A stretch of 64,000 bases of DNA from Lachnospiraceae bacterium (GTDB taxonomy: Bacteria > Bacillota > Clostridia > Lachnospirales > Lachnospiraceae): contig JAFPWO010000021.1 in assembly GCA_017394885.1 (NCBI GenBank), positions 1 through 64,000 on the forward strand, written 5' to 3'. The notes under the pieces were generated by a model. It did not search any database, was not told the DNA's origin, and saw nothing but the letters and a program-made list of their open reading frames with translations. Each line of letters begins with the position of its first letter. Position 1 is the first letter of the stretch. Made by a program: the position numbers and the translations under genes. Below are positions 1-6,979 of the stretch, in pieces.

Positions 1-16
1 GGGGACGCCTCATTTT

Positions 17-535
17 TTACTGCATATTTCCGTTCCAGAGCCTCCGCAGGATCCGGATCATGGGCTCGTAGAGCAGGAGTGTCGGAAGGAAAGCACTGAC
101 CGCGAGAATGATCTCGAAAGGAATATCGGCCAGGATATACTTCCGGATGTCGACGTGGATCAGCCATGCGGTGGGGATGATCATGACCCAGCAGTAGAGG
201 AAGGCGAAGAACACATTGGCAAACGCCAGCGGGATACTGTCTTCCACTTTTTTTAACAGCGTGCAGAGGATCAGCGGCCCCAGCATCCATCCGATCCACT
301 GTGCCGGGGTAAAGATCGGATTGAGAGATCCCCAGAAAACAGAGTCCAGCAGAACGTACACGGTCACGATGATGCCGGTCCGCCACAGCCCGGTGCATTT
401 GGCATACAGCAGGATCAGAAAGGAGACGAGCTGCACGTTCGGAATGCCGGCGAGGATCTCTTTCTGAAGGAAGAGGATGGCGGCCATGGCCGCCATCATG
501 ACCATCTCCCGGACAAAACGGGAAGAGCGTTTCAT
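17..535 (-). CDS. ECF-type S-component-like membrane protein, probably corrinoid uptake
   Basis: The 172-residue protein is almost all membrane-spanning, with about five hydrophobic segments and a basic N-terminus, as in substrate-binding S components of energy-coupling-factor transporters. It begins inside the stop of the upstream gene (ATGA overlap at 532-535), so the two are translationally coupled and both lie downstream of a cobalamin riboswitch. That context suggests capture and uptake of cobalamin or a related corrinoid; the shared EcfA/EcfT energising module is not in this window and would be encoded elsewhere. The family assignment rests on overall shape, not on a diagnostic motif, and another small polytopic membrane protein is possible. 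Confidence 0.6.
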   Translation of the reverse strand: MKRSSRFVREMVMMAAMAAILFLQKEILAGIPNVQLVSFLILLYAKCTGLWRTGIIVTVYVLLDSVFWGSLNPIFTPAQWIGWMLGPLILCTLLKKVEDSIPLAFANVFFAFLYCWVMIIPTAWLIHVDIRKYILADIPFEIILAVSAFLPTLLLYEPMIRILRRLWNGNMQ

Positions 536-1386
536 GGTATATAAACGGTATCGATAAGATCGATCACGTCGCCGTCCTCAAAGGGCTGGGTCGTAACGCC
601 TTCCATCGCGTATTCGCCGTTGATATAGAAAGCGATGTAGCTGCTCCAGTCAGCCGGCGTGGTGAGGCTCTCGATAGTCATCAGCATGCCGTTGTCGAGG
701 GTGACATTCTCAAAGTTGGCCTGCAGCAGGTCCGCGATCGTTTCGCCGGCTTTAAAACCGACCTCTTTGGACGCCAGCACGTTATCTTCTTTATCCTTTA
801 CCGTGATGGTGATCTTTCCGTCATACGCTTCTTCTTCAGTCTCTGTGGACTCGGGCATCGGCATGTAGACCGTATTGATGAAATCGATCACGTCGCCGTC
901 TTCGAAGGGCTGGGTCATGACGCCCTGCATCGCGTATTCGCCGTTGATATAGAAGGCAATGTAGGTGCTCCAGTCGGCCGGTGTGGTGAGGCTCTCGATG
1001 GTCATCAGCATACCGTTGTCAATGGTGACGTTCTCAAAGTTGGCCTGCAGCAGATCCGCGATCGTTTCACCGGCTTTAAAACCGACTTCCTTGGATGCCA
1101 GGACTTTCTGTTCCGTATCCTGGACCGTGATGGTGACTTTGCCGTCAAAGGCAGGTTCGGTCGGCGCTTCTGTGGTGGTTTCCGGAGCCGCAGTGGTTTC
1201 CGGCGCGGTGCTTTCCGGCTGCGTCTGCGTGCTTTCGGACGGCTTTTCCGCCTTTGTGGTGGCCACCGGGGATTCCGTGCTGTTCTTCGCCTGTCCGCCG
1301 CTGCGGTTCTTCATCCAGACGCCCACGCCGATTACGACCGCAACGGCCGCGACGGCCAGTACGATCTTCCAGACTGTTTTCTTCAT
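532..1386 (-). CDS. Membrane-anchored protein with two tandem DUF4430 (transcobalamin-like) domains
   Basis: An N-terminal hydrophobic segment (residues about 6-25) is followed by a Thr/Glu/Pro-rich linker (about 35-78) and two nearly identical domains (about 80-176 and 188-284). Each carries the patterns VGFKAGETIADLLQANFENV, ADWS(S/T)YIAFYINGEYAM and QPFEDGDVID. This is the DUF4430 fold, related to the C-terminal part of transcobalamin and intrinsic factor. Position after a cobalamin riboswitch and coupling to an S-component-like gene argue that it binds corrinoid outside the membrane and hands it to the transporter (inference). The near identity of the repeats indicates recent duplication or conversion. 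No Shine-Dalgarno is visible directly upstream of ATG 1386; no other in-frame start precedes it before a stop. Confidence 0.75.
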   Translation of the reverse strand: MKKTVWKIVLAVAAVAVVIGVGVWMKNRSGGQAKNSTESPVATTKAEKPSESTQTQPESTAPETTAAPETTTEAPTEPAFDGKVTITVQDTEQKVLASKEVGFKAGETIADLLQANFENVTIDNGMLMTIESLTTPADWSTYIAFYINGEYAMQGVMTQPFEDGDVIDFINTVYMPMPESTETEEEAYDGKITITVKDKEDNVLASKEVGFKAGETIADLLQANFENVTLDNGMLMTIESLTTPADWSSYIAFYINGEYAMEGVTTQPFEDGDVIDLIDTVYIP

Positions 1387-1466
1387 GTTTTTTTCGTAAG
1401 GGAACTCAAGGCGTCAGCCGTACTCCGGCAGCTGCTGCTTAAGGCTTACAATCCTCCTAAGGTGAA

Positions 1467-1620
1467 GCTTTCGGGTAAGTCTCCTGGCTCCGCTTCTTCC
1501 GCAGACCGCCTTCTCACGGATCCCGCAATGGCATTTGGTCCTTGTCCGCGTTACAGTTGCCGGTACAGCGCAGGTCTTGCACCTGCTTCCTTGTTATGGC
1601 CCCGCGGCCACCCGAAGCGC
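1467..1620 (-). promoter_or_regulatory. Cobalamin (AdoCbl) riboswitch
   Basis: Read on the minus strand, this leader holds the B12 box AGCCAGGAGACTTACC (about 1474-1491), the conserved core CCGGCAACTGTAACG near 1547-1563 and the GCAGGTGCAAGACCTGC arm near 1571-1587. The ends pair as P1: GCTTCGGGT at the 5' side with ACCCGAAAGC at the 3' side. It lies between a promoter and the DUF4430/S-component genes, as expected for B12-repressed uptake. No clear intrinsic terminator follows; a lone AGGAGG occurs about 10 bases after P1. Confidence 0.93.
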
Positions 1621-1624
1621 TCTG

Positions 1625-1653
1625 ATTATAGCAGAATATATTAGGAATAACAA
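1625..1653 (-). promoter_or_regulatory. Promoter of the cobalamin riboswitch transcript
   Basis: On the minus strand TTGTTA (1653-1648) and a perfect TATAAT (1630-1625) are separated by 17 bases. The start would fall a few bases before the riboswitch P1 helix. Confidence 0.65.
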
Positions 1654-1787
1654 GGGAAAACGTGCAGAAAGCGGCCGCCCGGTACAGCCGGTTTTTGTTT
1701 CGGCAGGCGCTGTCCCCGGTACTGCTTTTGGCAGAAAACAAAGCGGGCATGAAATATGCGTTCATAAAACTGAACGGAATAAAAAAA

Positions 1788-1817
1788 GTGAACAATTTAT
1801 CTCTTGATATTGTTCAC
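1788..1817. promoter_or_regulatory. Inverted repeat, candidate operator
   Basis: Perfect 9-base arms GTGAACAAT (1788-1796) and ATTGTTCAC (1809-1817) are separated by 12 bases. The right arm overlaps the -35 region and spacer of the following promoter, a position suited to repression. The repeat is also a possible RNA hairpin but has no T-run and no gene ends just before it. Confidence 0.55.
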
Positions 1818-1832
1818 ATATGGTTGTATAAT
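1804..1832 (+). promoter_or_regulatory. Sigma-A promoter of the permease/LicC-LicA operon
   Basis: TTGATA (1804-1809), a 17-base spacer and TATAAT (1827-1832). About 70 bases of leader separate it from the first gene. From about 1650 to this point I see no gene. Confidence 0.65.
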
Positions 1833-1903
1833 AGCGCCTAATGAACGCTTTCGCGCTTCATTGCGTTCCCACCATGGATTTTTGAGAGGAAAGGCGAAGA
1901 ATT

Positions 1904-2083
1904 ATGGAGAAATCGATAGAAGAACTGATTTACGAAGAAACGGATAAGCGGCTGAAGGAGATGGCTGCGCCGGGATATCAGTTCCCGGAAAAGGCGGACA
2001 AAAAAGACTTCGCGTTAATTGCGGGATCCTGCGCCGTCTGTCTCGTCCTTATTATACTGTGCATGACGGGGGTGATCATCTGA
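1904..2083 (+). CDS. Small membrane protein (59 residues) upstream of the NCS1 permease
   Basis: ATG 1904 follows an AGAGGAAAGG ribosome site. The product has a charged, helical N-terminal half (SIEELIYEETDKRLKEM) and one C-terminal membrane span (about residues 37-57). Its stop overlaps the start of the permease (TGATG at 2081-2085), so translation is coupled. The layout resembles small accessory subunits that accompany some transporters, but I do not recognise a named family. It is a real gene candidate because of the ribosome site, the promoter upstream, the coupling and the sensible composition. Confidence 0.65.
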   Translation: MEKSIEELIYEETDKRLKEMAAPGYQFPEKADKKDFALIAGSCAVCLVLIILCMTGVII

Positions 2084-3519
2084 TGGCAAAAATGAGTCAG
2101 GCGGAGTTTATCCGTCAGGAAACGGTTACCGGAACCGTGCCGATGATGATGCGGGACCGGCAGTACAGCTTCTGGGATCTGTTCCTGGCCACCAGCGGGT
2201 TTTCGATCGCCACCTGGTGTTATACGCAGGGCGCGTATATTGCGCAGTATCTGTCCTTTAAGCAGATGATTATCAACATTTTCTGCTTTAACATTATCTG
2301 GATCTCGATCGAATGCATCCCTGTCTTTTTTGCGACGCGCTACGGGATCGATCTTTGGGTATGGCTGCGGTCGGTGCTCGGAAAGAAGGGCGTTGCCATT
2401 TTTGCCACGGTCATCAGTCTGGCCAACTTCGGATGGTACGCAGTCGACTCGCAGCTGTTTGCCAGCTCGATGATCAATCTTTTCGGAGGATTCGGCATCA
2501 CGCTGAACCCGGTCATCTGGAAACCGGTCCTGGGCGTATTCTGCGTTATCCTGGGCACCTTCATTGCACTGGGCGGCCCGGACGTCATCAAATGGGTCAA
2601 CCGCTTCCTGGTGACGGCGCTGCTGATCGTCGGCGCGGTCGTCGTGATCATTTGCTTTACTGCGGTCCCGCTGCCGGATATGCTGAAGGTACAGCCGGAT
2701 ACGAGCCTCTATGAAACCGCGCTGGGGCGCTTCATGCTGAGCGCGGAAGGAAACGTCGCCTTTGCCTTCTCCTGGTCCACGCAGGCGCTGGTCATGCCCC
2801 GTCTGGCGAAGAGCGAGAAGAGCGGATACTGGGCGACATCCCTGGCCTACGGCGTTGTTGCGCCGTTCTTCGTGGCGGCCGGCGGCGTGATGGCGATCGC
2901 GATGTTCGTCCGCTGCGGTTACTATGAGAGCGATCCCACGGTCATGCTTTCCACGCTGGCCGGGCCGGGCTTTGCGCTTCTCAGCCTCCTGATGGTCGCC
3001 TTCGCGAATATCGGCACCCAGGGGACGGGTTCCTATGTCAACTGCATGATCATCAAGAGCGGCATGCCGAAGGTGAGCTATAAACTGCTTGTAATTCTGA
3101 CCTCCATTTATGTGAGCGCGCTGACGATCTGGGGATGGGTGATGGACAACTTCGGCTCCTTCATTTCCATGGCTGCGCAGATACAGGGGCCGATCATCGG
3201 CATGACCGTCGTCGACTATCTGATCGTCAAGAAGAGGAAGATCAGCCTGAAATCGCTGTATAATATCGACGGCCACAAAGCGTATGAGTTTACGAACGGC
3301 TTCAATCTCGTCGGCCTTGGCTGCATGCTGATCGCCTTCGTTACGAATATTCTGTTCATCTATGATCCGTTGACGGCCGAGATCAAGAGCCCGATCTTTA
3401 TGGTGCTGACCGGGAGCGGATATACGGCGGTGTGCGGCGGCCTGCTGTACTGGCTCGCCAGCCTGACCCCGCTCAGGAAGTATATGCTGAAGGACAGAAA
3501 CGAACTGGATATCGTGTAA
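2083..3519 (+). CDS. NCS1-family (cytosine/purine permease-type) transporter
   Basis: The 478-residue polytopic protein has about 12 membrane spans. Features typical of nucleobase:cation symporter-1 proteins include the N-terminal SFWDLFLATSGFSIATW segment, SLANFGWYAVDSQLFASSM, GGPDVIKWVNRF and the late MAAQIQGPIIGMTVVDYLIV block. The start at 2083 is chosen over an upstream in-frame ATG at 2059 because it overlaps the stop of the small protein gene. It sits 22 bases ahead of a LicC/LicA-like fusion, so the substrate may be choline, ethanolamine or another aminoalcohol rather than a nucleobase; that is inference from context only. Confidence 0.85.
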   Translation: MAKMSQAEFIRQETVTGTVPMMMRDRQYSFWDLFLATSGFSIATWCYTQGAYIAQYLSFKQMIINIFCFNIIWISIECIPVFFATRYGIDLWVWLRSVLGKKGVAIFATVISLANFGWYAVDSQLFASSMINLFGGFGITLNPVIWKPVLGVFCVILGTFIALGGPDVIKWVNRFLVTALLIVGAVVVIICFTAVPLPDMLKVQPDTSLYETALGRFMLSAEGNVAFAFSWSTQALVMPRLAKSEKSGYWATSLAYGVVAPFFVAAGGVMAIAMFVRCGYYESDPTVMLSTLAGPGFALLSLLMVAFANIGTQGTGSYVNCMIIKSGMPKVSYKLLVILTSIYVSALTIWGWVMDNFGSFISMAAQIQGPIIGMTVVDYLIVKKRKISLKSLYNIDGHKAYEFTNGFNLVGLGCMLIAFVTNILFIYDPLTAEIKSPIFMVLTGSGYTAVCGGLLYWLASLTPLRKYMLKDRNELDIV

Positions 3520-3541
3520 GAAAGAAGGACAGTCTGCCGTT

Positions 3542-5308
3542 ATGACAAGGAATGAGTTCACACTCCTGTATGCGATCAAGAAGCATGGGATGCAAAGCTG
3601 CCGGAAAATGAGGGATCTGTCGAACCTCTCCACGGGATACATCTCTCAGACGATGAAAGAGTTTGCGGAGAAAGGATACACCGGTGAAAGCGGGATCACG
3701 GAAAAAGGGCTTGCCGCCCTGCTTCCGTATAAGGTCGACAATGCCGTCATCATGGCTGCCGGCATGTCCTCACGTTTTGTGCCGATCAGCCTGGAGAAGC
3801 CGAAAGGACTGCTGGTCGTAAAGAACGAGGTCCTGATCGAGCGCCAGATCGAGCAGCTTCAGGACGCGGGGATCAAAAAGATCGTGCTCGTGCTCGGCTA
3901 CAAGAAAGAGGCGTTCTTCTATCTGGAAGAGAAGTTCGAGGGGATCAAGATCCTGATTAATCCGGAGTACAATACGAAGAACAATACGCATACGCTGTAT
4001 CTGGCGCAGCCCTATATCGGCAACAGCTACATCTGTTCTTCCGACGACTATTTCGAGGAAAATCCCTTCGAGGAATATGTGTATCAGTCCTATTACGCGG
4101 CGGAGCATGTAGAAGAAAAGACCAATGAATGGTATATGATCCCGGACGCAAAGGGGAACATCGCCAGAGTGGAAAAGAGCGGTGTGGAAGGCGATATCAT
4201 GCTCGGCCATGTGTACTGGAACCGGGCGTTTTCGGCCGCCATCCTGAAGATCCTGAATGAAGACCATGAGACCGGATACTATGACGCGGCTCTCTGGGAG
4301 CAGGTGCTGGCGGACCACGTCAGGAGCCTGCCCCCGATGGAGATCAAGGTCTATCCGAAGGGCACGATCTTCGAGTTTGACAGCCTTGATGAGCTGCGGC
4401 GTTTTGACAGCAACTATGTCAATCATACGCACAGCAGGATCATGAAGAATATTGCGAAGGTCCTGGAATGCAGGGAGAGCGACATCCTGAATTTCAAGGC
4501 CATAAAGGAAGGCCTGACCAACACGAGCTTTGTCTTTGAAGCCAACGGTTCCCGGTACGTGTACCGCCATCCCGGGGAAGGGACGGAGGCCATCATCTCC
4601 AGAAAGCATGAAAAGAAATCGCTGGAACTGGCAAAGTCCATCGGGGTGGATCCGACGTATATTTACATGGACGAGGAGGAAGGCTGGAAGATCTCAAGCT
4701 ATGTGGAAGGCATCCGTGTCCCGGATTACGGCTCCTTTGCGGATTCGAAGCGCGTGCTCTCCGTGCTGCGCTCTCTCCATGAAAAAAAGCTTTCGGTAGA
4801 CTGGTCGTTCCTGCCCTGGGAAGAAGCGGAAAAGATAGAGCTCATCCTCCGCTCCGAGAAGCAGGGCATCGCCGACCGGAGATTTGACAAGCTGAAAAGT
4901 GCCGTCGGGAAATGCTACAGGAAATGTCATGACGACGGCATCGAGATGCGTTTCTGCCACTGTGACACCTATGCGCCGAACTGGATGCTGACCGATGATC
5001 AGACGATCCTGATCGACTGGGAATATGCCGGCAATGCGGATCCGGGCTGTGATATCGGAACGTATATCATGGACTCCATGTGGGAGGTGCCGGATGCGGA
5101 ACGCTTCATTGCCGAATACTGCGGCGAAGGCATGACAGAGGCCCAGCTGTTCCACTATCTTGCCTACACGGCTATTCTTTCCTATTACTGGTATGTCTGG
5201 GCGCTGTACCGGGAAGCCTGCGGGGCGGTCATGGGAGAAAGCCTGTATAACTGGCACGTGATGGCCGGCCGCTATTCCCGGTACCTGGTCGACAAGTACC
5301 ATCTGTAA
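3542..5308 (+). CDS. Winged-helix / nucleotidyltransferase / choline-kinase-like fusion (LicC-LicA type)
   Basis: Three parts are visible in 588 residues. Residues 1-64 look like a MarR-type winged helix (NLSTGYISQTMKEFAEKGY as recognition region, then a short wing). Residues 66-300 are a sugar-nucleotidyltransferase domain with MAAGMSSRFVPISLEKPKG, as in LicC phosphocholine cytidylyltransferase. Residues 310-588 are a LicA/choline-kinase fold with the catalytic CHCDTYAPNWML (HxDxxxxN type) and LIDWEYAG metal-binding loop. Together they would phosphorylate an aminoalcohol and activate it as a CDP derivative for cell-surface decoration. The N-terminal DNA-binding-like domain may make it a self-regulating enzyme acting on the inverted repeat at the operon promoter (inference). 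Confidence 0.82.
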   Translation: MTRNEFTLLYAIKKHGMQSCRKMRDLSNLSTGYISQTMKEFAEKGYTGESGITEKGLAALLPYKVDNAVIMAAGMSSRFVPISLEKPKGLLVVKNEVLIERQIEQLQDAGIKKIVLVLGYKKEAFFYLEEKFEGIKILINPEYNTKNNTHTLYLAQPYIGNSYICSSDDYFEENPFEEYVYQSYYAAEHVEEKTNEWYMIPDAKGNIARVEKSGVEGDIMLGHVYWNRAFSAAILKILNEDHETGYYDAALWEQVLADHVRSLPPMEIKVYPKGTIFEFDSLDELRRFDSNYVNHTHSRIMKNIAKVLECRESDILNFKAIKEGLTNTSFVFEANGSRYVYRHPGEGTEAIISRKHEKKSLELAKSIGVDPTYIYMDEEEGWKISSYVEGIRVPDYGSFADSKRVLSVLRSLHEKKLSVDWSFLPWEEAEKIELILRSEKQGIADRRFDKLKSAVGKCYRKCHDDGIEMRFCHCDTYAPNWMLTDDQTILIDWEYAGNADPGCDIGTYIMDSMWEVPDAERFIAEYCGEGMTEAQLFHYLAYTAILSYYWYVWALYREACGAVMGESLYNWHVMAGRYSRYLVDKYHL

Positions 5309-5311
5309 GGA

Positions 5312-5833
5312 TTAAAACTCGATGCCCTGTCTGGCGTTTATGCCTTTGTCAAAGGGGTGGCGGATCTTTTTCATTTCCGTGATATAGTCTGCCTGCGACT
5401 GCAGCTTTTCGGAAGGATCCCGGCCGGTGAGAACGACCTCGAGCGCTTCGGGGCGGTCCGCCAGGAACGCGCAGAGCTCCTCCTCGGGAATCATTTCGCA
5501 GTTGCAGGCAGAGACGGCTTCATCCAGGATCAGCAGATCAACGCCCTCGCAGGCGCGTACAAGAGCCTCCCGCAGCAGCGCGGTAAAATCGGCCTTGGCG
5601 GCAGCCAGTTCTTCCGGCGTCATGTTCCAGATGAAGCCGTAGGGCTTTTCGCACAGAAGAATATCAATATTATCAAGACGGCGCAGCGATTTCAGCTCGG
5701 AAGAGGAGCCGTTTTTAAAAAACTGAACAAAGAGAACTTTTTTGCCGGCGCCGGCCGCCCGGACTGCCAGTCCGACGGAGGCGGTGGTTTTTCCTTTGCC
5801 GTCGCCGCAGTAAAGATGAACAAGACCCTGCAT
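5312..5833 (-). CDS. cobO: Cob(I)yrinic acid a,c-diamide adenosyltransferase (CobO/BtuR type)
   Basis: The 173-residue protein opens with MQGLVHLYCGDGKGKTTA, giving the P-loop GDGKGKTT at residues 10-17, then VLFVQFFKNG, and DLLILDEAVSACN; all are hallmarks of the CobO/BtuR family, which transfers the adenosyl group of ATP to reduced corrinoids. The frame stays open well upstream, but ATG 5833 is the start because it follows GTGAGGT by seven bases and matches the family N-terminus. It diverges from kamB and supplies AdoCbl, the cofactor of lysine 5,6-aminomutase encoded nearby. Its stop lies 3 bases from the stop of the convergent LicC-LicA fusion. Confidence 0.92.
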   Translation of the reverse strand: MQGLVHLYCGDGKGKTTASVGLAVRAAGAGKKVLFVQFFKNGSSSELKSLRRLDNIDILLCEKPYGFIWNMTPEELAAAKADFTALLREALVRACEGVDLLILDEAVSACNCEMIPEEELCAFLADRPEALEVVLTGRDPSEKLQSQADYITEMKKIRHPFDKGINARQGIEF

Positions 5834-5863
5834 CACAGATACCTCACGATTATTCTCGACCCT

Positions 5864-5892
5864 ATTGTAAAGACCGGATCGCAAGATGTCAA
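5864..5892 (-). promoter_or_regulatory. Promoter of cobO
   Basis: On the minus strand TTGACA (5892-5887), 17-base spacer, TACAAT (5869-5864), about 30 bases upstream of the cobO start. Confidence 0.65.
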
Positions 5893-5951
5893 TCCTTCCC
5901 GGCCCCTTCGCTTCCCTGGGGAAAGGCCGCGGCAGCGCCGTGAGAAACGGC

Positions 5952-5980
5952 TGGACGGGCCGGAAAAAGCGTGATAGAAT
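5952..5980 (+). promoter_or_regulatory. Possible promoter of kamB-kamC
   Basis: TGGACG (5952-5957) and TAGAAT (5975-5980) with a 17-base spacer lie just before AGGAG and the kamB start. The -35 is weak. If it is real the kamB mRNA leader is very short. Confidence 0.4.
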
Positions 5981-5998
5981 GCGCTCAGGAGAAATGTG

Positions 5999-6979
5999 AT
6001 GGAATTTCTGGATCTGATAAGCGGCGCGCCGGTAGCGGTCATGCTCGGCATGTGCAAAAATGCCGGGAAGACCACGGCGCTGTGCCGCCTGATTCGAGAA
6101 TACGCCGCGAAAGGCGGCCCCCCGCTCGCCCTGACCAGTATCGGACGGGACGGGGAGACGCGCGATCTGGTCACCGGGACGGACAAGCCGCCGATCTTCC
6201 TGTATGAGGGAATGCTGGCGGCGACGGCCAGCGAGCTTCTGCCGCTGTGCGACGTCTCGCGGGAGATCCTGGCCGCGACCGGCCTGTACACGAGCCTGGG
6301 AGAGGTGATCCTTTTCCGGGCCCGCAGCGACGGCTATGTGCAGCTGGCGGGGCCGGGGATCGTGGAGCATTTAAAGCAGCTGCGGGAATCCTTTGCAGCC
6401 TTCGGGGCGGGGTGCATCCTGATCGACGGCGCCCTCAACCGGAAGAGCCCGCTTTCCGGCGCGGCAGACGGCGTATGCATTCTCTCGACCGGCGCTTCGC
6501 TGGACAGGGATATGGACAAAGTCGTGGAAGAAACGGCTTTTGCCGCGGCGCTTTTATCTCTCCCGGAGATGAAACTGCCGGTCCCGGATCCGGGCCGCCT
6601 GACCCGGATCAGCAAAGCGGGAGAGAAAGAAGAGATTGCCGCGCCGGCAGATCTGCGAAAGGTCGAAGCGGGCGATATTCTCTGGCTTTCCGGCGCGCTG
6701 ACAGAAAGCGCGGCAAAGGCTTTCCTCCGGAACGGCGGCGAAAAAGAGGGCCTGACGATCCTGGTCAAAGACAGCAGCTGCCTGATGCTGCGGCGCGAGA
6801 GCTGGGAAGCGCTGACGAAAAGAGGCGTCCGCTTCGCGGTGTTAAAGGGCAGCCGGCTCGCGGGAATCACGGTGAACGCGGTATCCAGCGGCGGCTGGCA
6901 GTTTGATCCGAAGGCTTTTGCGGAGCGGATGCGCGCGGCGGTACCGGTTCCGGTATGGGATGTGATGGCAGATGATTGA
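5999..6979 (+). CDS. kamB: Lysine 5,6-aminomutase reactivase subunit KamB (putative)
   Basis: The 326-residue protein has an N-terminal P-loop, GMCKNAGKTT (about residues 17-26), and IDGALNRKSPL further in. It resembles the protein found next to MutS-like KamC in lysine fermentation clusters, proposed to help reactivate the AdoCbl-dependent aminomutase after cofactor damage. ATG 5999 follows AGGAG by seven bases; the GTG at 5996 is less likely. It overlaps kamC by eight bases, so the two are co-translated. The name rests on family context and neighbours; the biochemical role is inferred. Confidence 0.75.
   Translation: MEFLDLISGAPVAVMLGMCKNAGKTTALCRLIREYAAKGGPPLALTSIGRDGETRDLVTGTDKPPIFLYEGMLAATASELLPLCDVSREILAATGLYTSLGEVILFRARSDGYVQLAGPGIVEHLKQLRESFAAFGAGCILIDGALNRKSPLSGAADGVCILSTGASLDRDMDKVVEETAFAAALLSLPEMKLPVPDPGRLTRISKAGEKEEIAAPADLRKVEAGDILWLSGALTESAAKAFLRNGGEKEGLTILVKDSSCLMLRRESWEALTKRGVRFAVLKGSRLAGITVNAVSSGGWQFDPKAFAERMRAAVPVPVWDVMADD

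Noticed and set aside
1978..3642. Long minus-strand ORF of 554 codons opposite the NCS1 permease
   Set aside because: It is antisense to a clear membrane transporter, rich in Arg, His, Asp and Gln as GC-rich shadow frames are, and has no ribosome site or family motif.
5834..6370. Upstream extension of the cobO frame
   Set aside because: It runs antisense into kamB, past the cobO promoter; the family N-terminus begins at 5833 with a ribosome site.
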